Below, one piece after another: positions 22,948-34,700 of a DNA stretch of 64,000 bases. Under the pieces are notes generated by a model. It saw only the letters and a list, made by a program, of their open reading frames with translations, did not search any database and was not told the origin of the DNA. Made by a program: the position numbers and the translations under genes. The stretch is from Hippopus hippopus. Taxonomy: Eukaryota > Mollusca > Bivalvia > Cardiida > Cardiidae. Position 1 is the stretch's first letter. The number at the start of each line of letters is the position of its first letter. The stretch covers positions 14,612,516 to 14,676,515 of the forward strand of contig OX328110.1 of assembly GCA_946811185.2 (NCBI GenBank). Direction: 5' to 3'.

Positions 22948-23446
22948 AACTTTTAGAAAGCAATCCTTAACATGTATTTCTATGACTGAAAAAAAACTCT
23001 TTGGCAAATATTACTTGAATGGGAGAGATCACTAGTAACTAGGTTATCTATGTTTTTACATAGAAATTCTGTCATTTCAGTCAAAATTATTTTGCCAACC
23101 GAAAATCCCTTCTATATGAACGAGTCTAAAACTGTGTTGTCTGGTAAAAGAGTAAAGCCATTACACTTCAAACTATTTCCAGACAACTTAAATACTGATA
23201 CGAGAGGAGCATAGGAGAAACAGCTGAAGAAAAGAAATTACTGTCTTTAAATGTAATGGAAATCATCAGGGAAAAGAAGATTGATTGCTTGTAATAAACA
23301 ACTGCCTCAATGTTTTAAAATCTATCTACAATGAAGGGGTGTAAAATGTTGTCTTTATGTGATTATGGGTGATCTTTGACTGAGATATGTATGGAGGGAT
23401 ATTTTCAATAGGTTGATCCCAAATGTTATGACATCTAGTTGGTTTG

Positions 23447-23660
23447 GGTTGATTGATTAATTGATTGATTGATCAGTAAGTGACACCTCTTTCTACACTA
23501 TTTCAGTCATGTCATGGTAACAGCTTATCTGTTCATGCGTGTCTAGGTTTCACCAGTACTAGCATAGCGTTCTGAAGTGTCTTGCCCAAGGTCACTCCCA
23601 CGACAAATCCAGTGAGGCCTCCAAATTGCACTTCCTACACCTTCATCACTGAGTCGCACA
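23447..23660 (-). mobile_element. SINE type E
   Basis: TTGATTGATTGATTGATCAG tail at the left, GTCTTGCCCAAGGTCACTCC body, degraded head. Confidence 0.78.
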
Positions 23661-23679
23661 CTAACTAATGACTATATCA

Positions 23680-23910
23680 TTAACCCTTTACCAAACCATT
23701 CTGACTTTTAATGACCCTGAGAAAGACAGCTTTGGAAAAACATTGTGAGAAAAGGAAAAAAATGCTGGTAACCACCATGTTCTCCTTTTCCCACACTGTT
23801 TTCTATCCTTCCAAAAACAAATTGTGTCATTTGAATGAAAATGACTTTGTAATCTGCAAATACTTTCAATTTCAAAAAATATAAAATTTTGACATCTGGT
23901 AAATGGTTTA
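23680..23910 (-). mobile_element. MITE-A copy
   Basis: Left TTAA intact; hairpin diverged (GGTAACCACCATG). Confidence 0.83.
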
Positions 23911-24203
23911 GTATTGAAAAATGTAGATCTAAGATAACACTGTGCAGTCTTTCTAGTCTGATCTTGATCTGCAATGTTTGTAAAAGCACTTAATGTTGCT
24001 CTTAGTATGATTAAAAGTTAAAAAGATAAGGTTTTTTCTCTCTTTGTGGCAGAATCCTTGATCTGATCCATATACCTATCATTTTGTCACATCTACCACT
24101 AATGGCTTTCGGTTATGTTGTGGCAAAATGATAAAATTGCCAACAGTGAACTAGTTTCTTAATTTGCCACCCACAATGCTGTCTTTTCCATCGCTCTCTG
24201 CAT

Positions 24204-24350
24204 TAACTCTTTACCAAGTTTAAAAAGCTTTGAACAGTATAATTTAAATTTGCAGACAAACAATCAAAAGCTGCTCAAAGGCTGGAATTTGTTCATGACA
24301 TGGTTATAAAATCATTGCAAGAAAAAAAGAAAATACCTGTTACCAGCAAA
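24204..24350 (+). mobile_element. MITE-A fragment
   Basis: Left end (TTAACTCTTTACC) and arm only. Confidence 0.55.
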
Positions 24351-24412
24351 CACCGACAAACCACTATCAAAACCACTATGGTTTTGCATGGCTCAGTAAT
24401 GAACAGTATTAG

Positions 24413-24549
24413 TTGTACGGTCAGGTAGCAGGGGACTTGGAAACTTGTTCACGGCTGTGGTGAATCATGTCGCCCCGAGCCGAAGTGGCGACATGATTCA
24501 CGACAGCCGTGAACAAGTTTCCAAGTCCCCTGCCACCTGACCGTACAAC
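24413..24549. repeat. Long inverted repeat, ~65-bp arms
   Basis: TTGTACGGTCAGGTAGCAGG and inverse CCTGCCACCTGACCGTACAA around CCCCGAGCCGAAG. Confidence 0.9.
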
Positions 24550-24559
24550 GAATTTATTA

Positions 24560-25016
24560 TACTGCAAAGTTTTATCATTGCAACGTGTGTTAAACGAATT
24601 TTACCTGTTTTTTTGTTTCAAAAATTGAGTACGCTGATGAAGTAGGATTTCCCTTCTGAGTGCCCCAATTCAATGAAAACTGATGTCACTGGGAACTGAC
24701 GTCACTGAAACCTTGGTAAAACGTGCAGTTTGGCGCATAATCTTGATGTTAATCTTGATCGATGCCGCCATTTTGGATGTTGTGTTGAAAGTGTAGTCAT
24801 GTATACGGGGCTCCCAAAAGGGAAACTGCTTCTACGTTGGTTTTGACAGTGTACATGATGTATATGTTCGGAGCATACTATCCAATCAGATTACGAGAAA
24901 TTTCTTTGCAGTATAATAATAGAACTTGTAATCCAGTTGTCCTGTTCTTACTGTAGACAGTGGATTTTCACATTTAAGGGCCCTCGACCAACACAAGTGA
25001 AACCCTATACATGCAT
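24560..25016. other. No feature seen
   Basis: Unique-looking sequence after the 24.4-kb hairpin; no exon with supported boundaries. Confidence 0.4.
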
Positions 25017-25240
25017 AACTCTTTACCAAAAGACCACATTTTAGACTGGTCTAAATTGAAAGCATTTGTAGATGACAAAGTAAATGTAAGTCAAAATCTG
25101 AAATTTTCCCTTTGAAGGGTAGAAAACATTGTGGGGAAAGGAGAAAATGCTGGTTACCAGCATTTTCTCCTTTTCCAACAATGTTTTTAAAGGCTTTTTT
25201 CCTAAAAGTTGTAATTCTGGATTGTGTGCTAAAGGGTTAA
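25017..25240 (+). mobile_element. MITE-A copy
   Basis: Clear hairpin 25,124-25,184 and right TTAA. Confidence 0.88.
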
Positions 25241-25277
25241 ATGAACCAGTTGTTGTTGTGATAATGCCACAAAAATG

Positions 25278-25581
25278 TTGATTGATTGATTGTATCGTAT
25301 TTAACACTGTTTTCAACATTACTTCAGTGATATTAGGCAGCAGTGTACCATCCATCTCCTGGATTTTCTTTTACCAGTACTCCGCACAATATTCTTTCCA
25401 AGCCACTGGCTGCTTTCCCACATACCATTGTCGAAACAATGGTTAGCAGTGAGAGAGGAAGAAATCCTGTTGCAATGACTATCATCAATCCTCGAAAAGA
25501 AATTGGCCGAGCCGGGGATCGAACCCACAACCCCATTCTCGAGTCCTGTACTCTACCCGCTAAGCTACCGGGGCTCGGCGC
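25278..25581 (-). mobile_element. SINE type D, full length
   Basis: Reverse orientation; head at the right (GGATCGAACCCACAAC on the plus strand), tail TTGATTGATTG at the left. Confidence 0.88.
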
Positions 25582-25855
25582 CATAAAAATATTGAAAGCG
25601 GTGAAAAAAATTTAACAAAAATCACAGACTTGGCTAACAGGGCTAAGTGCAGAGACCCTCAATGGCTAAATCAAGGCTTGGCTTAAAAATCGGGACATCC
25701 TTACTCAATCTCTGTAGGCAGTATTGTTCATGCAGTGATGTTCCTAGGCAAAACTTTGCTTTGCCAAAACCTAGTACTGGTTAAACTGAGGAAAGACATA
25801 GATAAGTTAACTCTTGCTGTGATATAACAAATACTCTTGAAAAATTGTTCCATAT

Positions 25856-26083
25856 AACTCCTTAGCACAAAACTAATTGTACACTTGCCAAAACTAAAGA
25901 AAAAATGCAGACCGCAAATTTAATTTGACTGATATGATGTGATCTGTTTTAGAAAGTGTACAAAACATTGTGGAAGAGAGGAAAAAAAAAGGCCGGTTTC
26001 CAGCATTTTCTCCTTTTTCTACAATGTTGTCAAAGATCTTCCTCAGGGTCATTGAAATACAGGATTGTGTGGAACAGGGGTCA
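25856..26083 (+). mobile_element. MITE-A copy, diverged
   Basis: Hairpin 25,965-26,022 recognisable; ends eroded. Confidence 0.7.
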
Positions 26084-26202
26084 AACAAACAAACAAACAA
26101 GCAAAACCACAGATAAATCAGTTTTATGTATCCATGGTACATGTGTCTATACTTCATAAACATTGAAAATGACCCTCATTTCTTGGAAACTTCCCTTTTG
26201 CA

Positions 26203-26380
26203 TCTTAACCCATAAAATGTGGCCATCATAGATCAAGATCAGACTGCACAGAATGTGCAGTCTGATCTTGATGTTCATTGTCCACTACTTTGTTGCATAT
26301 TCTGGGCAAAACAACCTTGAAATAACAATATTTCGTATGTTTGTCACGACCAAAATGGTCCATTTCATTAATCCAGATTG
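26203..26380 (+). mobile_element. MITE-C copy
   Basis: Core palindrome AGACTGCACAGAATGTGCAG with perfect flanking arms at 26,230-26,270. Confidence 0.75.
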
Positions 26381-26387
26381 AATTAAT

Positions 26388-26610
26388 TGAATGATGTTTT
26401 ACGTCGCTTTCAACATTAGTTCAGTCATATCACGGTGACAGCTCACATATTCATGTTTTCCTGGGTTTTACCAGTATTAGGCTAGGGCTCTAAAGTGTCC
26501 TGCCCAAGGACACTCCCACGAAAAACCCAGTGGATCCAGTGCGGCTTAAACCCGGAACCTCCAGGTAACGAGTACCACATTTTACCACTGAGCTATGCAG
26601 GACCCCCATT
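26388..26610 (-). mobile_element. SINE type E, best copy
   Basis: Reverse-strand head has A box TAGCTCAGTGGTAAAATG and B box GGTTCCGGGTTTAAGC; the body is complete. Confidence 0.83.
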
Positions 26611-26885
26611 AAATCAGAGCTCTAGGGATTAAACTCATTACCTTAAAACATAAATTAGAAACAAGCAACTTTCAAAATGTTACCAGCAAGTTTTCCTCAT
26701 CTCACAATGTTTTCAAAGTGGTCTGTTGCAAGACAAAAAGGAAAGTTATCTGCATGAGATAATATAACAAAAATGTTTCTTACATCTCAACATCAGAGGC
26801 CACCTATGTTAAGCAACCCACTGCTTTAAGAGACATCTTTTTTGATTCTACATTTGTTCTTACATTCAACCAATCTGAGTTTGCA

Positions 26886-27031
26886 TTAACCCTTTACCAA
26901 ACAACAAAATTATAGACTAGTCCAAATTTAAAGTATTTGCAGATGACAAAAAAAAAAAAAGTAACTCAAAAATTGAAATTTGTATTGGGAAGGGTAGAAA
27001 ACACAGTCGAGATTGTTTGGTAAAGGGTTAA
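26886..27031 (+). mobile_element. MITE-A copy lacking the whole hairpin
   Basis: TTAA at both ends, ~146 bp. The left arm runs to GGTAGAAAACA and then jumps to GAGATTGTTTGGTAAAGGG. Confidence 0.85.
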
Positions 27032-27109
27032 AAAGTCACCTAAGTCTTGATGTCAAAAGACTTGCTGAATACAGGCCCATACATATATATCAACAATTTT
27101 TTTAAACTT

Positions 27110-27271
27110 TTGCATTCTAAGTCTATTTCTGAATTTTAAAATGTAACACAATTTCTGATTAGCTAAACCAAATGGTTTAGCAAATCAGAAATTGTGTTAC
27201 TTTTCAAATGTAGAAAATTCTCGAGAATAAGATTTCTATGTAATTTTGAATGGTTAGTGAATACTGCCCTA
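27110..27271. mobile_element. Foldback element F
   Basis: Best palindrome: about 28 bp per arm at 27,146-27,202; ends AATGGTTAGTGAATACTG. Confidence 0.78.
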
Positions 27272-27508
27272 GGTTTGACAGCACTATGGTATTAAGAACT
27301 ACTTTCTTGATGACTCATACTTGACTGCCTGAAGTTTCTCCATATCACTGCAGCCATAGTCCCGTGTTTAAGTCCATGTCCCAAACATTGTATTTGAGGA
27401 CAGTAGTAGCACTGAGACCAGTTATATCCACAGTCTAATAATGATTAATGCAGTGTTCTGCCACGGGTTTTTTGGAAAGGGGACAACAGTACTGTCAAAC
27501 AAACTTTA

Positions 27509-27816
27509 AGATTGATTGATTTTATGGTGGTGAACACCATTTTCAATATCATTTCAGTTATGTCACGGAAGCCAGTGCATCTATCAATGCTTTCCTGGAG
27601 TTTAACCAGTACTCTGCATGATATTCTTTCCAAGCCACTGGCTGCTTTCCCACATAATCATCGTCGAAAAAATGGTCAGCGGTGAGAGAGGAATGAATCC
27701 TGTCCCAATGACTATCATCAATCCTCAGAAAGAAACTGGCCGAGCCTGGGAGCGAACCAGCGACCCCCCTGTTCTCAAGTCTTGTATGCTACCGACTGAG
27801 CTACTGGGGCTCGGCA
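27509..27816 (-). mobile_element. SINE type D, full length
   Basis: Reverse orientation, GAGCGAACCAGCGACC head and TTGATTGATT tail. Overlapping open frames are not genes. Confidence 0.85.
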
Positions 27817-28323
27817 CAAACTCAAAGAAATACGGGATATTTTCAAGATTGGTTAGACAATTGTACCCAAGACATTTTCTCTAATTTATTTGAAAGAAAC
27901 AATGGTCCATCCATGTCCATTATGATGGGCAATTTTTCTCATTTAATAGGACATTGTCCCAGACTCCCTAATGTACTGAAACACTTACTGATATCATGGT
28001 GGGGGCTCCTAAAGTGAGATGGATGATGGTTTGAAACTAGAACTGTTGCAGACCAATTTATCCCCACAAGTTGCCTTCCCAGTGGATCAGAAAAAATATT
28101 TAGGGAACATTACTCGTAAAACGGTCAACCAATTATAATTAAAAAGTGTACAAGTTCCAAACATAGGAAGGGTTCAGTTAAAATTTCAGCCAAATTGGTT
28201 GATAACTGTAGAAGGAGAGAGGACACAAATTTGTGTCTGTAGTTGGACATGCACCCTAATTCCAGTATATTCCCAATTTCGTTGGGGGATGGGGGAGGTA
28301 TAAATACTAATTGAGCATTATTA

Positions 28324-28535
28324 TTAACCCTTTACCACACATTGCTGACTTTTAAAGACTTTTGAAAAAATTATGGGAAAAAAAGAAAATGCTGGTATTC
28401 AGCATTTTCTTCATTTCCCCCAGTTTTTTATCCTTTCTGTGACAAATGCCATCATTTGAGTCAAATTACATATTTCGTCTGCAAATGCTTTGAATTTCAA
28501 CTAGTCTTCAATTTTGTTGTTTAGTAAAGGGTTAA
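28324..28535 (-). mobile_element. MITE-A copy 3' of the GRL stop codon
   Basis: TTAA both ends. It lies 118-329 bp past the GRL stop, so it may sit in the 3' UTR. Confidence 0.85.
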
Positions 28536-28652
28536 ACACATTAAACACATAACAGAACTTGACAGCACTTAAACTGCTAGGTGGTTTCTCAGTTTTCTGT
28601 GAATGTTGGCTTGCACAGCGGATGATGGCAACAATAATCAATGATCACATGA

Positions 28653-28772
28653 CTAGAAAAAATGGTCGGCTCCTATCACACTGGTCTGTAGTAGTATCAA
28701 AATAACAAACAAACAGGAAACCACAAATACTATCAAATACGATGGAAGTATGGGTATGTGAAATAGCTTTGC
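28653..28772 (-). CDS. GRL exon 12 (span 7 and stop)
   Basis: 39 codons plus TAG, acceptor TTTCTTTTCAG. Encodes AKLFHIPILPSYLI, the last span (VVSCLFVILILLQTS) and a short tail ADHFF. The very short tail after the final span is typical of GR-type channels, where the pore-lining helix ends the protein. Confidence 0.85.
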   Translation of the reverse strand, partial: AKLFHIPILPSYLIVFVVSCLFVILILLQTSVIGADHFF

Positions 28773-31700
28773 CTGAAAAGAAAAAAATATATATAAGGAA
28801 CTGGTATGAGCTGCACTCTGACAAAAGGACAAAAAGGGGGGTTTAATGCATCTCTGCATTATACCGAGCAAGTCACAATATAATTATGGATCCATAGAGT
28901 CCATTTTGTCTAACAATTGACAGAATCATGAAGTAGAATAGTCCTTGGACATGTAGAAAATTAACCAATAGCAAAAAGTTTGACCCAAGTCAGCCTGTGC
29001 ATATTGCACAGTTTGACCTAGGTTGTTACTTTTTGCAGATACCATGATATCCCCATTGTTTTCTACCCTATTAAAGAGAGAAATCATCATTTCGAGCTTT
29101 ATTCGTCTGAAAATGCTTTTAATTTGGTCTTGTCCAATATTTTGTTGTTTGATAAAGTGTTAAATGAGCTGAAACCATTTACAGAAAAGGAAAAAAATTC
29201 CTTTTTTCCCCAAAATTTTTTTAACCCTTTCAAAAAGTAGCCTCATTTTTTAATATCTGCAAAATTTACTTTCAAAATATACAAGTCTAAAGTTTTGTTG
29301 TCTGGTAAAGACTTAAGGTTTCTATGGTATTTCAGTCAAATCCCAACAACAGCACACTTGTATCACCATTTCTGGGTCATCTATCAGTATTCTTTTCATA
29401 AAAACAAACTCTATCATTTGAACAACCTTTACTTTCTTGTCTGCAAATGTTTTCTATATGGACAAGTCTAATTTTTTGATGTCTGGTATAGAGTTAACCC
29501 TTTACCACACGGCAAAATTTAAGACCTATCCACATTGAAAGCATTTGCAGATGACAATTTCATAGTGGCTCAAATGACGCAACTTTTCTTTGATAGGGTA
29601 GAAAACTTTGTGGGAAAAGGAGAAAATGCTTGTTACCAGCATTTTCTCCTTTTCCCACAATGTTTTCAAAAGGCCTCTTCTTCAGGGGCGTTAAAAGGCG
29701 TCATTGTGTGGTAAAGGATTAACAATGTTTTCAACCATATTTCCGACAGAAACAGTACATTTATCAATGCTTCCTATGTCATTATTCAGTTTAAGGCCTA
29801 TGAAATGATGCCCTCCTCTAAGGCCCTTTTACCACAATGAACCTACTCCAGTAGCGATTGAACCCGGGACATCTTGTTACCAAACCCTGTTTTTTAAGCC
29901 TTTACAACACAATCCCAAGTTTTAATAAACCTGAGAAAGGCTTTGAAAATATTGTGGGAAAAGGATAAAATGCTGGTTACGCTTTGAAAACATTGTGGGA
30001 AAAGGAGAAAATGATGGTAACCAGAGACCAGTTCTCTTACTTTGAGCCACATTAAATTTGCTTCTTGCAAATGCTTTCATTTTCAACGAGTCTAAAATTT
30101 TGTCGTTTGGTAAAAAGTTTACTATTAGAAGAGAACTTCCTCCCTGCTTTTACTTCTGTAGATTTGGTAAAGGCCCTGATTTCTTCTAGAATAGTTGGTA
30201 GTGTGTTCATGAAAATTTCTTTTGAACAATATCATAATTTCACATTGTTTTTATCCCCTTAGTGCACACATAGACAAAATCAAATTTTTTGTAGAAAAAC
30301 ATACAAGCAATTGCAAGTTGGAGGTTGGTTTTAGCCAGAATGTCTAAGCGAAGTCGGCAGTGTAGAGAAAAGATCAGACTGCATGTTTTGTGCAGTCTGA
30401 TCTTGATCTAAACTGAACAAACTAGAGCTGTCACTGAATGTGACTTAATACCCCCACCAGCACTTTGACAGAAACAGGCAATTTAACAAAAATTTTTCTA
30501 AGTTTAAGGGGAGATTACCCTGGAATCATAGGGTGTAGATGATTGAAAACTGTGTCTTGCACAACTTCAGTATACGATCAATGTATCAACAAACTTTCAA
30601 TACAATAGCAGCAAAACTGTAGGAGGAGTTCGCGACACAAAATTACTAGTATTTTGTACACAGACGGATACACGGACGGACACATGGACAGGCTGATTCC
30701 AGTATACCCCCAAAAACATTCGTTTTGCGGGGGTATAAAAAGCAACTGTTGTAAAAGGTGTTTAACCCATTACCACACAACCATGACTGTTAACAACCCT
30801 GTGAAAGAGGGCTTTTGAAACTCCACAATGTTTTCTACCCTTCCCAATACAAATTTTGATTTCTGAGTCACATTTATTTTGTCCTTTGCAAACGCTTTCA
30901 ATTTGGACAGGTCTATAATTTTGTCATTTGGTAAAGAGTCGAAGATACTTACCCTGAGTCTAGTATGACTGACAAAGTTTAAAAACGAGTCCAGTTCTAT
31001 CAATGAAGTTCCTTTGTAGCCAAATACTCGAGTTTCAAGAGCAATTTTCTGAAATCTGTTACACACAGAATTTACCCTGGCTGCCTGTAGAAAAAAACAA
31101 AAGAATTAAAACAAGAGCATAGCAATGCTCTGCTGTGGTTCTTTGATTTTCAGTGAAAATTCTGAGTCATAAAAGGGGCATACCTCTGTCAAAAATACTT
31201 TGTTACCTGCCCTTGTTGTATAGATTCCCCTTTTGATAGTTAACAACTTGTCCAAGACATACATTTTCTGCTATAACAGAGATATTATAAGATATCAAAG
31301 TTTTTGTATGATGACACAGACGACGCTGCCAGGACTACGACAATACCTTGATGTTTTCTTCGAAAACAGTTGAGCTAATCAGGTTATACATACAATTATA
31401 TAAGAGTGTCTCTCTGCCTGGACTGCACAGGCTAACTTTGGTCAATACTTTTTACCACTAGCACTTAACCTGCTTTTGACAGTGCATCACTCATTTTAAA
31501 AATTGCTTTTTTGGTATTTCATTCATATCACACCAAAGGCTCGACTTGCTCTCCTTTATCTCTTTACCAAACAACAAAATTTAAGACTTGTCCAAATTGA
31601 AGGCATTTGCAGACGGCAAAATAAATGTGCCACAAAAACTGGAATTTGTTTCAGAATAGGTGGAAAACATTGTGGGAAAAGGAGAAAATGCTGTTTATCA

Positions 31701-34700
31701 GCATTTTCTCCTTTTCCCACAATGTTTTCTTCAGCCTTCTCCTTCATGGGTATTAAAAATTGGGATTGTGTGGTAAAGGGTTATAAAGAATCAAACTTTT
31801 ACTAAACTATAAGCCTGCTATATAACGTTTTATTAAGTTTTTGAAAACACGTGGAAAAAGGAGAAAATACTGGTAGATAGCATTTTCTTTTTTGCCCACA
31901 ATGTTTTCTAGTTTTTCAAAGACAGAAATCATCTTTCAGCTACATTTACTTTGTCAGTCACCAGCAAGTGCTTCTGGTTTGGTTGAGTATTCAATTTTTC
32001 ATACGCTAAAGAGCTAACTTATGCTTTAAAAAAAAAATAAACATACTGCAATGATTTTCTTAACTCACAAAAAGAAAAAACCCAAATATAAACTAAGAAG
32101 AAAAAGAAGGATATCAGAGAGCAAAAAACCCAAGTATCAATGAAGAAGAAAAAAAAGGAAATCAGAGAGCAGAAAAACATAGCAAGTAAAACAATACCTG
32201 TATAAGTGGTACAGCCAGAATAACAAACCAGACTAGAGGAAATATAGATCTGTACATCCACACTTTATACTGATTGTTCTCATTTAAAACTAGGATACTT
32301 AGTCCTGAGGAAAACGAAAAGCAAAGAATTACGAAGGTGTCAGTGCTCGCAGCACATGATTTTTTACTGAAAATTTTGTTTTGAAATGGGGCATAACTAC
32401 AATGTATGTCAAAAATATAAATAAAGGGTTGCCTGCCCCTACGATATGGGTTTCCCTTTTGATAGTTAACAACTGTGGACTTCCCTTTCGAAAGTTAATA
32501 AATAGTCAAAGTTTAAAGTAGATATCACCAGTAATGACAGAGGTATGAGAAGTTTTCAAAGTTTTTGCACAAAAACAACAGGGCTATGACAATACTTCAA
32601 CTTTTTCTTTTAAGTCAACTGAGCTGAAAGTAATATTTTTACAACATCTGTGTCCCTATTGCAGATTGACCGAATTTTAGAGATTTTAAAACATCTGGGT
32701 AATATACCACTTTTTTGCATGTGGATTTAGACAGTGCATTACTTCAAAAGCCTGAAAGTGAGAAACATTATCTGATAGAAGTACAGGATTGCTTGGACTG
32801 GTTTTTAACTCAATACTCATTACACTTATACAATGAAATTGTCTATATGTGTAATAATAAAATTTTGGTGCATCAGTAATTCATTGTTGCTTAACTTTTG
32901 GTGAGGAGTATACTTGCATATCATAAAGTTTTGCCTACACAAGAAAAAGTATTGTAATAATGTCTAGAAGCTGTTTTGGTCTTAAATTTTGACATCTTAT
33001 ATGGTTTTGAATGTTGATAGTTCATTTTAAAGTTTACATAATGAAAAGTGAGCTAATATTACATCATTAATGCGCATGCGCGATAATCAATGCTAAAGGG
33101 TTCAAAAACACAGGTCAACAGGCTATAGCTAAATGATGGGAATCATCTTTGAGATGGTAAAAGAAAATATTGCGGGAAAAGGATAAAATACTTATGTCAG
33201 ACACTTGAAATGTCAGTAACACAGCAGAAAAATAGAGTAATATGTTGATATACAGTAAACGAGCCACACTCTGACAAAATGGGGTTAAACGCATGATCCA
33301 TTTTGTTTAACAACCAAATGAATCATGAGGTAGACTAGTCTTTTGACATGCAATAAATTTACCAAAAACAAAATATTTCAATGCAGGTCAGTTTGGGCAG
33401 ACTGTGCAGGCTGACCCGAGTTGTTACTTTTTGAATATGCATCAGACCCCCTTTTGCCAGAGCATGGCTCAAATTAGTTTGAATAATTCAACCCATATTT
33501 GCAAAAGAAGCCTGTTGCAAGGCAAATAAGATTGCCTGCAGAAGGTAGGGAACTGATTAGGAGGTGAAAAGAGTCAAGGGACTTGCAATGCAAAGATGAG
33601 ACATATCAAAGTACAATGACGGCACCCTGCTGGGCTACTGAAGCAGAAATACATGTAAGTAGCTGAATGAGCCACGCTCTGGCAAAAGGAGGCTTTACAC
33701 ATCTCCATGATGCATTATACCAAGCAAGCCATCAAATACTTATGGATCCATAATGGCCACTTTTTGTAACAACCGACTTAATCACAGGGCACACTGGTCC
33801 TTGGACATACAGAAAATTTACCAATTGCGAAAAGTTTCGGCCCAGGTCAGCCTACACGGACTGCGCAGGCTGACCTGGGTTGATACTTTTCGCAGATGCA
33901 TTAAGCCCCGTTTTCACAGAGCACAGCTCAGATACATTGAACTTGAAATGATTCAGCCTGAGCTAACATATCTACACAAATACCCAAACACATGGACGAG
34001 CTCGTGTCATCAGCATTTGTTAACCTTTCACCAAACAACAAATTTTGGACTAGACCAAATTCAAAGCATGTGTAGACGACAAACTAAACTTGGCAAAATT
34101 TATTATTTATGGCTTTGATAGAGTAGAAAACAATTGTGGAAAAAGGAGAAAATGCTGGTTACCAGCATTTTTTTCCTTTTTCCACCATGTTTTCATTAGC
34201 TTCTTTCTCAGCTTTAAAACTCAGGATTGTGTGGTAAAGGGTTAAAAGAAGAAGTCATGCAAGCTACAACAAAAGTACCTGCATCCATGAGAGGAACATA
34301 TATAACATACCAATAATTGTAAGTTCAGCAAATATCACAGACACGAGGGCTGTCATTCTGGCTATGGGTCCATTTAATACACTTAAATTACGTCGCACCA
34401 TAAGTATGTCCTGAAAGTAGGAACAGTTTAATTATATTTTGGTTTTCATTGTCTGTTAAGCAACTGCTTGAAAAATTAAATGAAACTTTCAAGGCAATAA
34501 TAAAGACCCAAATATTGCTATTTCAAAGTCATTTTGGTGTGAAAACTATCACCTTTTCCGACAGTCTAGATCCAAGATCAGACTGCACAGAATGTGCAGT
34601 CTGATCTTGATCTACTCTGTCCGCAAAAGGTTCTTGAGTAGCGCTTAGCAGCTTAAAGGGTAAATCTTTGGTGATGCATTTCAAATAAAAAATCGTCATC

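Noticed and set aside
33753..34118. 121-codon plus-strand open frame
   Set aside because: Covers an element B copy and the start of a MITE-A; no family resemblance.
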